This document shows positions 1 to 5,114 of a stretch of DNA of 10,442 nt, one piece after another. The notes below the pieces were generated by a model. The model did not search any database. It was not told the origin of the DNA and was given only the letters and a program-made list of their open reading frames with translations. Source of the DNA: Candidatus Portnoyibacteriota bacterium (GTDB taxonomy: Bacteria > Patescibacteriota > Minisyncoccia > Portnoybacterales > GWB1-42-6); assembly GCA_028717445.1 (NCBI GenBank), contig JAQUNU010000025.1:1-10442 (forward strand), in the 5' to 3' direction. How positions within the stretch are numbered: position 1 is the stretch's first letter; every line of letters starts with the position of its first letter. A program made the translations under genes and the position numbers.

Positions 1-39
1 ATTTCTCGTTTGAATTGAGGGGGAGTTCGTTTTTTTCAT
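1..39 (-). CDS. Start of the next dcw-cluster gene (partial, leaves window)
   Basis: An ATG overlaps the rsmH stop codon in an ATGA arrangement (ATG at 39-37, TGA at 38-36), and its frame stays open to the window edge, giving the 13 residues MKKTNSPSIQTRN. In many bacteria the gene after mraZ and rsmH is a small divisome protein of the FtsL type, followed by ftsI. The ATGA overlap and the position fit translational coupling to rsmH. Thirteen residues are too few to identify a family, so FtsL-like is inferred from position alone. Confidence 0.45.
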   Translation of the reverse strand, partial: MKKTNSPSIQTRN

Positions 40-902
40 ATTTTAATGGCGATTCTTAATCTGGCGCTGCGGCTACGAGGATTTTTAACTAATTCTTCCG
101 GCCCGGGCCTGACCGGTTTTTTAGTTAAAATTTTCAAAATGCTCTTGCGCTGATTTTCCCGAAAAAAATTCTTGACGATTCTGTCTTCGAGCGAATGAAA
201 AGAGATGACGGCTAGACGACCTCCGGGGATGAGAATTTCAAGCGCCTGACCCAAAAACGAAGCAAGATTATTCAGTTCATCATTAACCGCGATGCGCAAC
301 GCCTGAAAAGTTTTAGTCGCCGGATGGATTCTTTGATGGTGATAAAAGGCCGGCGTCGCTTGCGTTATAATTTCCACTAAATGAAACGTTGTTACGATCG
401 GTTTTATTTTTCGCTCTTCAATGATCTTTTTGGCAATCCTCGAAGCAAATTTTTCTTCAGCGAATTTTTCCAGAATTTCTTTCAAATCTTCAAAGCCATA
501 AGAGTTAATCAATTCGGCAGCGGTTTGGCCTTCTGATCCCAGGCGCATGTCCAGCACTTCATCCTTTAAAAAACTGAATCCCTTCCCGCTGTTTTCAAGC
601 TCATTTGAAGATAAACCCAGATCCGCCAATATTCCCGAAACCGGACCGAAATTCTTTTCTTCAACAATCTTTTTCAAAAAAGAGAAATTGCCGCGAACCA
701 AAATAATCTCCGTTGATCTTTCTTTTAAATTTTCAATCGCTCGTTTATCAAGATCAATGCCGAGCAGCTTGCCTCCAGGATAAATTTTTTCCAAAATTGA
801 AAACGCGTGCCCGCCCTCCCCGACTGTCGCGTCAATAAAATTTTCTCCAGTTTTGGGATCCAATAATGCCAAAACTTCTTTAGCGAGAACGGATATATGC
901 AT
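36..902 (-). CDS. rsmH: 16S rRNA (cytosine-1402-N4)-methyltransferase RsmH (MraW)
   Basis: RsmH methylates N4 of C1402 in the decoding centre of 16S rRNA, using S-adenosylmethionine. The 288-residue protein is close to the usual family length of about 300. Visible family motifs are the N-terminal MHISVLAKEVL, the SAM-binding DATVGEGGHA (residues 24-33), ADLGLSS (93-99), DMR (118-120), the family block around RIHPATKTFQALRIAVNDEL (191-210) and ISFHSLEDRIVK (233-244). A basic RSRSARLR lies at the C terminus (276-283). The ATG start agrees with the family's MHIPVL-type N terminus. No Shine-Dalgarno sequence is seen in the four bases between the start and a large hairpin (907-962). It lies 104 bases downstream of mraZ, the standard dcw order, and was probably co-transcribed with it. 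Confidence 0.97.
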   Translation of the reverse strand: MHISVLAKEVLALLDPKTGENFIDATVGEGGHAFSILEKIYPGGKLLGIDLDKRAIENLKERSTEIILVRGNFSFLKKIVEEKNFGPVSGILADLGLSSNELENSGKGFSFLKDEVLDMRLGSEGQTAAELINSYGFEDLKEILEKFAEEKFASRIAKKIIEERKIKPIVTTFHLVEIITQATPAFYHHQRIHPATKTFQALRIAVNDELNNLASFLGQALEILIPGGRLAVISFHSLEDRIVKNFFRENQRKSILKILTKKPVRPGPEELVKNPRSRSARLRIAIKI

Positions 903-906
903 GATC

Positions 907-962
907 TGGTCAGAGGGCTCAGGGCAAAAATAAATTTTTGCTGGCCCTCTGCCCTCTGATCA
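907..962. repeat. Imperfect inverted repeat in the mraZ-rsmH gap
   Basis: Bases 907-918 pair with 951-962 as a 12-position stem (11 Watson-Crick, one G-T), and 924-930 pair with 935-941 as a 7-bp inner stem with a TAAA loop. The intervening arms (919-923 and 942-950) form an internal loop. The right side carries the tandem duplication CCCTCTGCCCTCTG. In the mRNA the hairpin would end four bases before the rsmH ATG. No long T run follows on the minus strand, so it does not look like a terminator. It may control rsmH translation or be the remnant of a small palindromic element. Confidence 0.6.
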
Positions 963-1006
963 GACCACAATTCCTGTCATGAAAATAAATTGGGATTGTA
1001 AAAATA

Positions 1007-1438
1007 TCAGATTCCCATTTCCCCAAGTTTGGAAGCAATATCGCCGACTTGTTTTTCAGTTTTCTCCTTAAACTCCGCCCAGCGGCTCGCGTCCCAAATT
1101 TCAAGCCGGTTATAAAGGCCGGTGATAACAACGTCTTTTTTAAGCATCGCGTAATTCTTCAAATAATCAGGAATTAAAATTCTGCCCAGCTGATCGAATT
1201 CAACTTCCATAGCGCCCGCCAGCATCACGCGCGCAAAACTTCTCGCCTCTATCTGGCTCGCTGGAAGATTGCCGAGCTTCTCCGCCATTGCCACCCATTC
1301 CTGATGAGGATAAACAACTAATGAATTATCAAGGCCGCGCGTAATAACCGCACCAGCGCCCAATTCTTTTCTGAATTTAGCCGGAACAGCCATTCTTTTT
1401 TTTGCGTCAATTGTATGCCGATATTCGCCAATAAACAT
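1007..1438 (-). CDS. mraZ: Transcriptional regulator and division-cluster protein MraZ
   Basis: MraZ is a ring-forming DNA-binding protein of the SpoVT-AbrB fold that binds repeats upstream of its own gene and controls the dcw cluster. The 143-residue length is typical. The N terminus MFIGEYRHTIDAKKR is diagnostic, and the two DxxxR repeats of the family are present as DAKKR (11-15) and DQLGR (82-86), each followed by a short hydrophobic-Pro segment (MAVPAKFR, ILIPDYL). ATG is preceded by AAGAAGG at a nine-base spacing, a good ribosome binding site. Its own promoter and a 10-bp-periodic GTGGG-type array lie just upstream (1483-1546), consistent with autoregulation. rsmH follows on the same strand. 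Confidence 0.96.
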   Translation of the reverse strand: MFIGEYRHTIDAKKRMAVPAKFRKELGAGAVITRGLDNSLVVYPHQEWVAMAEKLGNLPASQIEARSFARVMLAGAMEVEFDQLGRILIPDYLKNYAMLKKDVVITGLYNRLEIWDASRWAEFKEKTEKQVGDIASKLGEMGI

Positions 1439-1482
1439 ATTTTACGACCTTCTTGGGCCATCCCCAGAAATGGCTACTTATT

Positions 1483-1507
1483 AACACCCTTATCCACTTT
1501 TTCCCAC
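1483..1507 (-). promoter_or_regulatory. MraZ box: three GTGGG-type direct repeats at 10-bp steps
   Basis: Read on the minus strand, GTGGG (1507-1503), GTGGA (1497-1493) and GTGTT (1487-1483) recur exactly every 10 bp. The first two are preceded by GAA and AAA, as in the AAAGTG-type repeats reported for MraZ operators. A further GTGGT (1528-1524) lies 21 bp upstream, between the -35 and -10 hexamers. Periodic GTGGG-like repeats in front of mraZ are the known MraZ binding signature. Here the array sits at or just downstream of the predicted transcription start, so binding would block initiation or early elongation. Confidence 0.75.
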
Positions 1508-1518
1508 TTCAATTACAT

Positions 1519-1546
1519 TTTATACCACTTTGCAAAAAAACGTCAA
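1519..1546 (-). promoter_or_regulatory. Sigma-70-type promoter of mraZ-rsmH
   Basis: On the minus strand TTGACG (1546-1541) and TATAAA (1524-1519) are separated by 16 bp. The predicted start is near 1512, giving a leader of about 75 bases that carries the MraZ-box repeats and the mraZ ribosome binding site. Confidence 0.65.
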
Positions 1547-1596
1547 CCCGCCATACTGCCATTTCCCCGCTCTAAAAAATTTTTCTTTAAAAAACA

Positions 1597-1622
1597 AAAA
1601 ATGGCTCAATAAAGCCATTTTT
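1597..1622. terminator. Intrinsic terminator after the 1630-2163 gene
   Basis: AAAAATGGCT (1597-1606) pairs perfectly with AGCCATTTTT (1613-1622) around a 6-base loop. On the minus strand the stem runs directly into a T run, seven bases after the stop codon of the upstream gene. A symmetrical T run exists on the plus strand, but no plus-strand gene ends here. It also insulates the mraZ promoter from upstream transcription. Confidence 0.7.
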
Positions 1623-1629
1623 AAACGAT

Positions 1630-2163
1630 TCACGCTCTGTGATGATTTTTAGAAATCCACTTTTTATCCCCAAAGCTCTTTTCGTAGTCTGGAGAAATCC
1701 GTTTTCCACACTCACATAAAAGAATAGAGGCGGCTGGGTAAAACCCAGCCGCCGTATAGAGACCCGGATTGACTTCTTTTTTAAGAGAAAGTCCCCAATA
1801 GAGTCGGCATCGACTGTTGCTCGGCCATTCGCCATCTTTGCCAAACCACCAGTCTATTTTCCCGGCATCTCTTTCGGGTTTAATTACATTTTGCTGCCAC
1901 GGGATTTGAACATCCACATCCCGATATTTAGAAAGGCCGTTATCCAAACTCATTCCTGTCCAAATTCCTTTAGCCAAACCGCCGAAAAGAACCCCTAAGA
2001 TTTGCAATTCTTTCAAAACAGAATCGGCTTTTTCCATTCCCTCTAATCCGCGTAAAGCATCCTTTGGCGCTGGACAGATCAGGCTATTTTGGTTTGTCGG
2101 TTTTCTTGGTTTAAATCTTAAATCAGGCCCCACCATGATTTCTTCACATCTCATTTGAAGCAT
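1630..2163 (-). CDS. Small nucleotidyltransferase-fold-like protein, function unknown
   Basis: This 177-residue protein carries FGGLAKGIW (60-68) and, 14 residues later, RDVDVQI (81-87). The pair resembles the G-G/S...DxD signature of the DNA polymerase beta nucleotidyltransferase superfamily, where the two Asp (here D82 and D84) bind metal. A third acidic residue could be D104 in GKIDWWFG, but this is unclear. The C-terminal part (about 120-150) is aromatic-rich and contains LLCECG (148-153). ATG was chosen because GGGAGGGG lies five bases upstream; an internal ATG at residue 4 is possible. It has its own promoter (2235-2262) and terminator (1597-1622) and so looks monocistronic. Possible roles include the minimal nucleotidyltransferases of toxin-antitoxin pairs or nucleotide modification, but no partner gene is visible and the exact family is not recognised. 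Confidence 0.7.
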   Translation of the reverse strand: MLQMRCEEIMVGPDLRFKPRKPTNQNSLICPAPKDALRGLEGMEKADSVLKELQILGVLFGGLAKGIWTGMSLDNGLSKYRDVDVQIPWQQNVIKPERDAGKIDWWFGKDGEWPSNSRCRLYWGLSLKKEVNPGLYTAAGFYPAASILLCECGKRISPDYEKSFGDKKWISKNHHRA

Positions 2164-2204
2164 GGATTCCCCTCCCTTTTTATTGACACTTATCCAAAAG
2201 AACT

Positions 2205-2227
2205 CTTCGATTTAAAAAACATCGAAG
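2205..2227. repeat. 5'-leader hairpin of the nucleotidyltransferase-like gene
   Basis: CTTCGAT (2205-2211) and ATCGAAG (2221-2227) form a perfect 7-bp inverted repeat around a 9-base A/T-rich loop. It lies between the promoter -10 (2235-2240) and the start codon (2163), at the predicted 5' end of the mRNA. It could stabilise the transcript or be an operator; nothing else identifies it. Confidence 0.45.
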
Positions 2228-2234
2228 GCAAAGT

Positions 2235-2262
2235 ATTCTATTATAAAATTAGACGAAGTCAA
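2235..2262 (-). promoter_or_regulatory. Promoter of the nucleotidyltransferase-like gene
   Basis: On the minus strand TTGACT (2262-2257) and TAGAAT (2240-2235) are separated by 16 bp. The leader would be about 65 bases and includes the 2205-2227 hairpin and a strong GGGAGG ribosome binding site. An overlapping TATAAT is present but too close to the -35 element (11 bp). Confidence 0.55.
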
Positions 2263-2321
2263 GTGATATAAAAAAACAGGTAACTCTAAAGATAGAATTC
2301 CTGTGTTAGACGCTCTTTTTT

Positions 2322-2363
2322 TGGCAAGGCAGATATCGAACCCGCGGCCTTTCGGAAACTGCC
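2322..2363 (-). pseudogene. tRNA 3'-half remnant downstream of tRNA-Val
   Basis: Read on the minus strand, AAAGGCCGCGGGTTCGATA followed by TCTGCC resembles the variable loop and T arm of a tRNA. It aligns with AAAGGCCGCTGGTTCGA of the intact tRNA-Val just upstream, with one difference across that core. The T stem is degraded: G-T pairs replace C partners, including the nearly invariant G53-C61 pair. No D arm or 5' acceptor strand can be found between the two copies. It is best read as a decayed partial duplication or an old integration scar rather than a working tRNA. Confidence 0.4.
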
Positions 2364-2381
2364 CCGCCGGGATTTTTACGG

Positions 2382-2455
2382 TGGGCGTTGCTGGACTCGA
2401 ACCAGCGGCCTTTGCAATGTGAATGCAACGCTCTAGCCAGCTGAGCTAAACGCCC
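2382..2455 (-). tRNA. tRNA-Val (anticodon CAC)
   Basis: The minus strand folds as a full cloverleaf of 74 nt. The acceptor is GGGCGTT / AACGCCC with discriminator A. The D arm is GCTC-AGCTGGCTA-GAGC, the anticodon arm TTGCA-TTCACAT-TGCAA, the variable loop AGGCC and the T arm GCTGG-TTCGAGT-CCAGC, all perfectly paired. The loop TTCACAT puts CAC at positions 34-36, reading GUG (Val). The genome has CCG after the discriminator, so the CCA tail is not encoded and must be added by a CCA-adding enzyme. It is transcribed in the same direction as the genes on both sides. Confidence 0.97.
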
Positions 2456-2550
2456 AAGAAACGAGGGCAAACCGAGTCTTAAAAGTCTTTATCTGGTTTT
2501 TAGAATTTTAAAAGGATCGTCGCTTTGAAAAATCAAGGCTGAACGCTGTT

Positions 2551-3147
2551 CTATACTTTTAATTTATTTACTAATTTCTCGTTCGGTTTTTCTAAAATAT
2601 CATGAACAAAACGATCAAACATCTGGTAGCGATAGTAGAACTCTTTCGTCGACAACAAAGCAAATTCGATCTCTTTGCCAACCTCCAATTCAAGCTCCCT
2701 TAGATAGGAACGGAGCTTTCTTTCTTTGACGTGGTCGCCGACTATAAAAAGGTCTACGCGGCTGTTTTCGGAATTCAAAAAAATGCCCGCTAAAAGGATC
2801 ATCTTTATTGAACCGAGCGCTTGAACTTTTTTTAAGATTTTTTCTTTAGATGTCGGACTGGACTTCAAGACCAAACTTCGCAACTCCTGATAGAATTCAA
2901 AATCAGGATTAACTGAAAGATGAATCCCGGCTTCCGCTATTTTGCTTTGACGCATGAGTTTGTGCTTGATAAAACCAATCTTAAGCAAATTGCCCAGCTG
3001 TCTTGAAACCTGCGCCATATTTGGCTGATTTTTCCTGATGATTTCCTTTTGAGGAAAATATCTTCCCGGATTTCTCAAAAAAAGCTTTAGCAGCCGGACC
3101 TTGGTCTGCGAATCAAATAGATTTTCCAAAATTTGCGGCTCTCCCAT
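2551..3147 (-). CDS. Winged-helix regulator with degenerate nucleotidyltransferase-like C domain
   Basis: From the ATG at 3147 the protein has 198 residues. The N-terminal part (LFDSQTKVRLLKLFLRNP, then a helix-turn-helix region through SRQLGNLLKIGFIKH) has the pattern of a winged-helix DNA-binding domain. The C-terminal part, KMILLAGIFLNSENSRVDLFIVGD followed by LELEVGKEIEFALLSTKEFYYR, resembles a minimal nucleotidyltransferase fold. However, the usual G-S motif reads GIF and only one motif Asp (VDL) remains, so catalysis is doubtful. Proteins with this architecture are common in Patescibacteria, where they are usually annotated as hypothetical regulators. A TTG codon at 3195 would add 16 residues. 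ATG was preferred because the domain begins there, though neither start has a well-spaced ribosome binding site. A dyad overlaps its promoter, and the gene is divergent from the PP2C-like gene 83 bp away from that TTG, which suggests autoregulation or shared control. Confidence 0.75.
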   Translation of the reverse strand: MGEPQILENLFDSQTKVRLLKLFLRNPGRYFPQKEIIRKNQPNMAQVSRQLGNLLKIGFIKHKLMRQSKIAEAGIHLSVNPDFEFYQELRSLVLKSSPTSKEKILKKVQALGSIKMILLAGIFLNSENSRVDLFIVGDHVKERKLRSYLRELELEVGKEIEFALLSTKEFYYRYQMFDRFVHDILEKPNEKLVNKLKV

Positions 3148-3160
3148 AAATAATGAAAAA

Positions 3161-3176
3161 CGAAGCCTCCACTTCG
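3161..3176. repeat. Small hairpin holding GGAGG in its loop, upstream of the ATG at 3147
   Basis: On the minus strand CGAAG and CTTCG pair around the loop TGGAGG, followed by TTTTT. If translation starts at 3147, this sits in the leader about 14 bases before the ATG. If it starts at the TTG at 3195, it is coding. It looks like a weak terminator or an occluded Shine-Dalgarno sequence, but five base pairs is little evidence. Confidence 0.3.
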
Positions 3177-3197
3177 CCGTTTTTTCAAATCTCAAAC

Positions 3198-3212
3198 TAT
3201 CTTATTTAGATA
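3198..3212. promoter_or_regulatory. Operator-like dyad TATCT-N5-AGATA
   Basis: A perfect 5+5 dyad (3198-3202 and 3208-3212) overlaps the -10 element and predicted start of the winged-helix gene. This is the classical position for a repressor site. The adjacent winged-helix protein is the obvious candidate to bind it; this is inference from position. Confidence 0.4.
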
Positions 3213-3238
3213 ATACTTCTTTTGGGCCTTTTTGTAAA
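3210..3238 (-). promoter_or_regulatory. Promoter of the winged-helix gene
   Basis: On the minus strand TTTACA (3238-3233) and TATTAT (3215-3210) are separated by 17 bp, a strong sigma-70-type match. The predicted start is near 3203. The ATG at 3147 would then have a leader of about 56 bases, while the TTG at 3195 would have only about eight. Confidence 0.65.
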
Positions 3239-3260
3239 CTATTTCTCATCCGTCTTTCCG

Positions 3261-3269
3261 TGCTATAAT
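3261..3269 (+). promoter_or_regulatory. Extended -10 promoter of the PP2C-like gene, leaderless start
   Basis: TGCTATAAT is a perfect TGn extended -10 element ending eight bases before the ATG at 3278. The usual initiation distance puts the RNA start within one or two bases of the ATG, and no Shine-Dalgarno sequence is present. No good -35 hexamer is seen at 17 bp, which extended -10 promoters can do without. Confidence 0.65.
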
Positions 3270-3277
3270 ATTTCATT

Positions 3278-4045
3278 ATGATTATAAATTACGAAGAAAT
3301 CATCCGCAAGGGCAATGACCGGCATTATCTTTCCAAAAAACCCCAGACCGTCTGCGAGATCTTCAGCTTTGAACCCGAAAATATGGAACAAATGCCTCTT
3401 GGGAATCTTTATATCGTGACCGAACTCCGTTCGGTCAAAGATTGCGGATATCTGGCTAATCTCCTGGCTTCCCTGATTAAAAGAGAGTATTATTTGAATC
3501 CCTCAAATGGCGCTTTCAAATGCTTTCAGCAGGCGGTCAAAAAAGCGAATGCCCATCTCTCGGAAATGGCAAAAGAAGAAAAAACTGAATGGTTGAGCAA
3601 GCTTCATTTTTTTTGCGCCGCTTTGACCGGACAAAATATCTTATTTACGCAAGCAGGACAGATGAAAGCTTATCTTTGCCGCCAGGATCATTTTTCCTGT
3701 TTAAGCCGGCGCCTCAATCTTGAAGGTGAAAGCCGAAAAGGGCTTCCTTCAAAGATTTTCAGCGCCATTATTTCGGGGCCGATTGAACAAGAAGACAAAA
3801 TAATTATCGCTACTCCGGAAGTCGAAAATATTATTTCTCAAACCGATTTAAGGCAGACGCTGATCGAAAAACAAAATCTGCCCGAAATTTCAATCAAGCT
3901 TAAAGCCTTTCTCCAAGAAAAAAATCAGGTTCCTCTGGCAATTTTACTGATAAAACCTTCGAAAGATCCGGATGAAAAAATAGAAATTAGTCCGAAAATA
4001 AAAATGACAACCGAGCCAATTGATTTAAGAGAACTTCTTAAATAA
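3278..4045 (+). CDS. PP2C/SpoIIE-like phosphatase fold, probably catalytically inactive
   Basis: The 255-residue protein has no signal peptide or membrane segment. Its central region follows the layout of PPM (PP2C) phosphatases. A helix with AVKKANAHLSEMA (86-98) is followed by strands HFFCAALTGQNILFTQAGQMKAYLCR (110-135), where active PP2C enzymes have a pattern like AGDSRAYL, and then by GPIEQEDKIIIATPEVENII (167-186), where they have a DG-type motif. The expected metal-binding Asp residues are replaced (AGQMK for AGDSR, ATPE for ATDG). It may therefore be a pseudo-phosphatase acting by binding, or a divergent member with other ligands. The C-terminal 25 residues are charged and probably flexible. 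It is the only clear plus-strand gene here, divergent from the winged-helix regulator. The fold assignment comes from pattern only and needs a profile or structure comparison. Confidence 0.6.
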   Translation: MIINYEEIIRKGNDRHYLSKKPQTVCEIFSFEPENMEQMPLGNLYIVTELRSVKDCGYLANLLASLIKREYYLNPSNGAFKCFQQAVKKANAHLSEMAKEEKTEWLSKLHFFCAALTGQNILFTQAGQMKAYLCRQDHFSCLSRRLNLEGESRKGLPSKIFSAIISGPIEQEDKIIIATPEVENIISQTDLRQTLIEKQNLPEISIKLKAFLQEKNQVPLAILLIKPSKDPDEKIEISPKIKMTTEPIDLRELLK

Positions 4046-4046
4046 A

Positions 4047-4090
4047 TATTCAACCAAAAACCGGCCTCAAGGCCGGTTTTTGGTTGAATA
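4047..4090. terminator. Perfect 20-bp bidirectional terminator
   Basis: Bases 4047-4066 are fully complementary to 4071-4090 around a TCAA loop. The core is CCGGCC / GGCCGG flanked by A5 and T5 tracts, so a GC stem followed by T's is read in both directions. It starts one base after the plus-strand stop codon (4045) and ends six bases before the rplL stop (4097), so it serves both converging genes. Confidence 0.88.
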
Positions 4091-4096
4091 AATGTT

Positions 4097-4510
4097 TTAT
4101 TTTATTTCAGCGGTCGCGCCGGCTGCTTCCAGTTTCTTTTTTATCTCTTCGGCCTCTTCTTTCTTAACGCCTTCCTTGACGATCTTGGGCGCGCCATCAA
4201 CCAGATCCTTAGCTTCTTTCAAGCCTAAAGTGGTTATCTCGCGGATGACTTTAATGACATTAATCTTCTGGTCTCCCGCGGCTTTGAGCTCAACGTTGAA
4301 GCTCGTTTTTTCCTCAACCGGCTCGCCGGCCGCGGCGCCATTTCCGGCTCCCATGACTGCCACGGGCGCAGCGGCGGAAACGCCAAATTTTTTCTCAAGA
4401 ATTTTCACCAATTCGGCCAGATCCAAAACTGAAAGTTTTTCGATCTCACCGACCAAACCTTTGAATTTTTCCGGGACCTCAACGGTCTCATTTTTATTTT
4501 CGTCTGCCAT
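4097..4510 (-). CDS. rplL: Ribosomal protein bL12 (L7/L12)
   Basis: bL12 forms the stalk of the large subunit and recruits translation GTPases. The protein has 137 residues, slightly longer than the usual 120-130 because of a short N-terminal extension. An N-terminal dimerisation helix region (about 10-45, with LSVLDLAELVKILEKKFGV) leads to an Ala/Gly-rich hinge (about 46-62). The conserved globular domain follows, with KINVIKVIREIT, LGLKEAKDLVDGAPKIVKEG and EEAEEIKKKLEAAGA. ATG is preceded by AAGGA four bases upstream. It follows rplJ by 75 bases that can form a nested hairpin whose base directly abuts the ribosome binding site. It ends at the bidirectional terminator at 4047-4090. Confidence 0.98.
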   Translation of the reverse strand: MADENKNETVEVPEKFKGLVGEIEKLSVLDLAELVKILEKKFGVSAAAPVAVMGAGNGAAAGEPVEEKTSFNVELKAAGDQKINVIKVIREITTLGLKEAKDLVDGAPKIVKEGVKKEEAEEIKKKLEAAGATAEIK

Positions 4511-4519
4511 AGTATCCTT

Positions 4520-4573
4520 GCGAATTTAGAATCAATACGAATCTGTAAATTTGTGTATTCGTAAAAAATTCGC
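4520..4573. repeat. Nested inverted repeat between rplJ and rplL
   Basis: GCGAATTT (4520-4527) pairs with AAATTCGC (4566-4573), and TACGAAT (4536-4542) pairs with ATTCGTA (4557-4563) inside it. The sequence is built from repeated CGAAT / ATTCG words, with another ATTCG at 4576-4580. In the mRNA the closing base pair touches the rplL Shine-Dalgarno AAGGA (4519-4515). It may adjust L12 synthesis relative to L10, since L12 is needed in several copies per ribosome, or it may be a decayed palindromic repeat. Confidence 0.55.
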
Positions 4574-4585
4574 GCATTCGCATGG

Positions 4586-5098
4586 TTATTTTTTAATTCG
4601 GGATAAAACAAAAACCAAACCTCTTAAATTGCCTTGCAGGACCGAAACAAATCCGGAAATCGGCGAAGCAATCGAACCCACCAGATTAGCGAGCAGCTGT
4701 TCGCGCCCTGGAATTTTCGCCAAGGATTTAGCCCCAGCTTCATCCAAGAATTTTCCTTCCAGGATCGCTCCCAGAATCTTCAAATTTTCGTTTTTCTTTG
4801 AAAAATCGCTTATGATCTTAGCGGCCGCAACCTCGTCCTGATCGCTAAAAGCCAAAGCAATTTGGCCTTGCATTTTTTTGGCGCTAGCGTCTCCAACATC
4901 CGCTTTTTTCAAAGCTAAATCGATCAAAGTTTTTTTGACCACCTTAAATACTCCCTTTACGCCTTTAAGTTTTGAACGAAGTTCCTTTAAATCGGACATT
5001 TTGAGGCCCTTGTAATCGGCGAAAACTACCGACTTGGCTGTCTTTATTTTATCCTCTATATTTTGAACCAGTTCCTGCTTTTGTTTTTTGTTTAACAT
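4586..5098 (-). CDS. rplJ: Ribosomal protein uL10
   Basis: uL10 binds 23S rRNA and anchors the L12 dimers of the ribosomal stalk; with L12 it is the usual autoregulator of its own operon. The 170-residue protein shows the family pattern: KKQKQELVQNIEDKI, VVFADYKGLKMSDLKELRSKLK (rRNA-binding part), VVKKTLIDLALKKA, and a C-terminal helix region (LANLVGSIASPISGFVSVLQGNLRGLVFVLSRI) for stalk binding. ATG lies in AAGAAATATG, a weak ribosome binding site. A 48-bp perfect palindrome lies 16 bases upstream. rplL follows on the same strand. rplK and rplA are not adjacent, so this is a two-gene rplJL operon with its own promoter and leader. Confidence 0.97.
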   Translation of the reverse strand: MLNKKQKQELVQNIEDKIKTAKSVVFADYKGLKMSDLKELRSKLKGVKGVFKVVKKTLIDLALKKADVGDASAKKMQGQIALAFSDQDEVAAAKIISDFSKKNENLKILGAILEGKFLDEAGAKSLAKIPGREQLLANLVGSIASPISGFVSVLQGNLRGLVFVLSRIKK

Positions 5099-5114
5099 AT
5101 TTCTTGTTCATTTA

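Noticed and set aside
725..1131. Minus-strand alternative frames overlapping rsmH and mraZ
   Set aside because: They overlap well-supported conserved genes in a different frame and cross the intergenic hairpin; no family match is visible.
2182..2211. Plus-strand TTGACA as a promoter in the 2164-2300 gap
   Set aside because: No acceptable -10 element lies 16-18 bp downstream and no plus-strand gene follows before the tRNA.
2322..2363. A second functional tRNA after tRNA-Val
   Set aside because: No D arm or 5' acceptor strand exists and the T stem lacks the G53-C61 pair, so only a remnant can be supported.
4092..4529. Plus-strand open frame opposite rplL
   Set aside because: It is the antisense shadow of the highly conserved bL12 gene; its Ser/Ala/Phe-rich translation mirrors the Ala/Glu/Lys codons of rplL.
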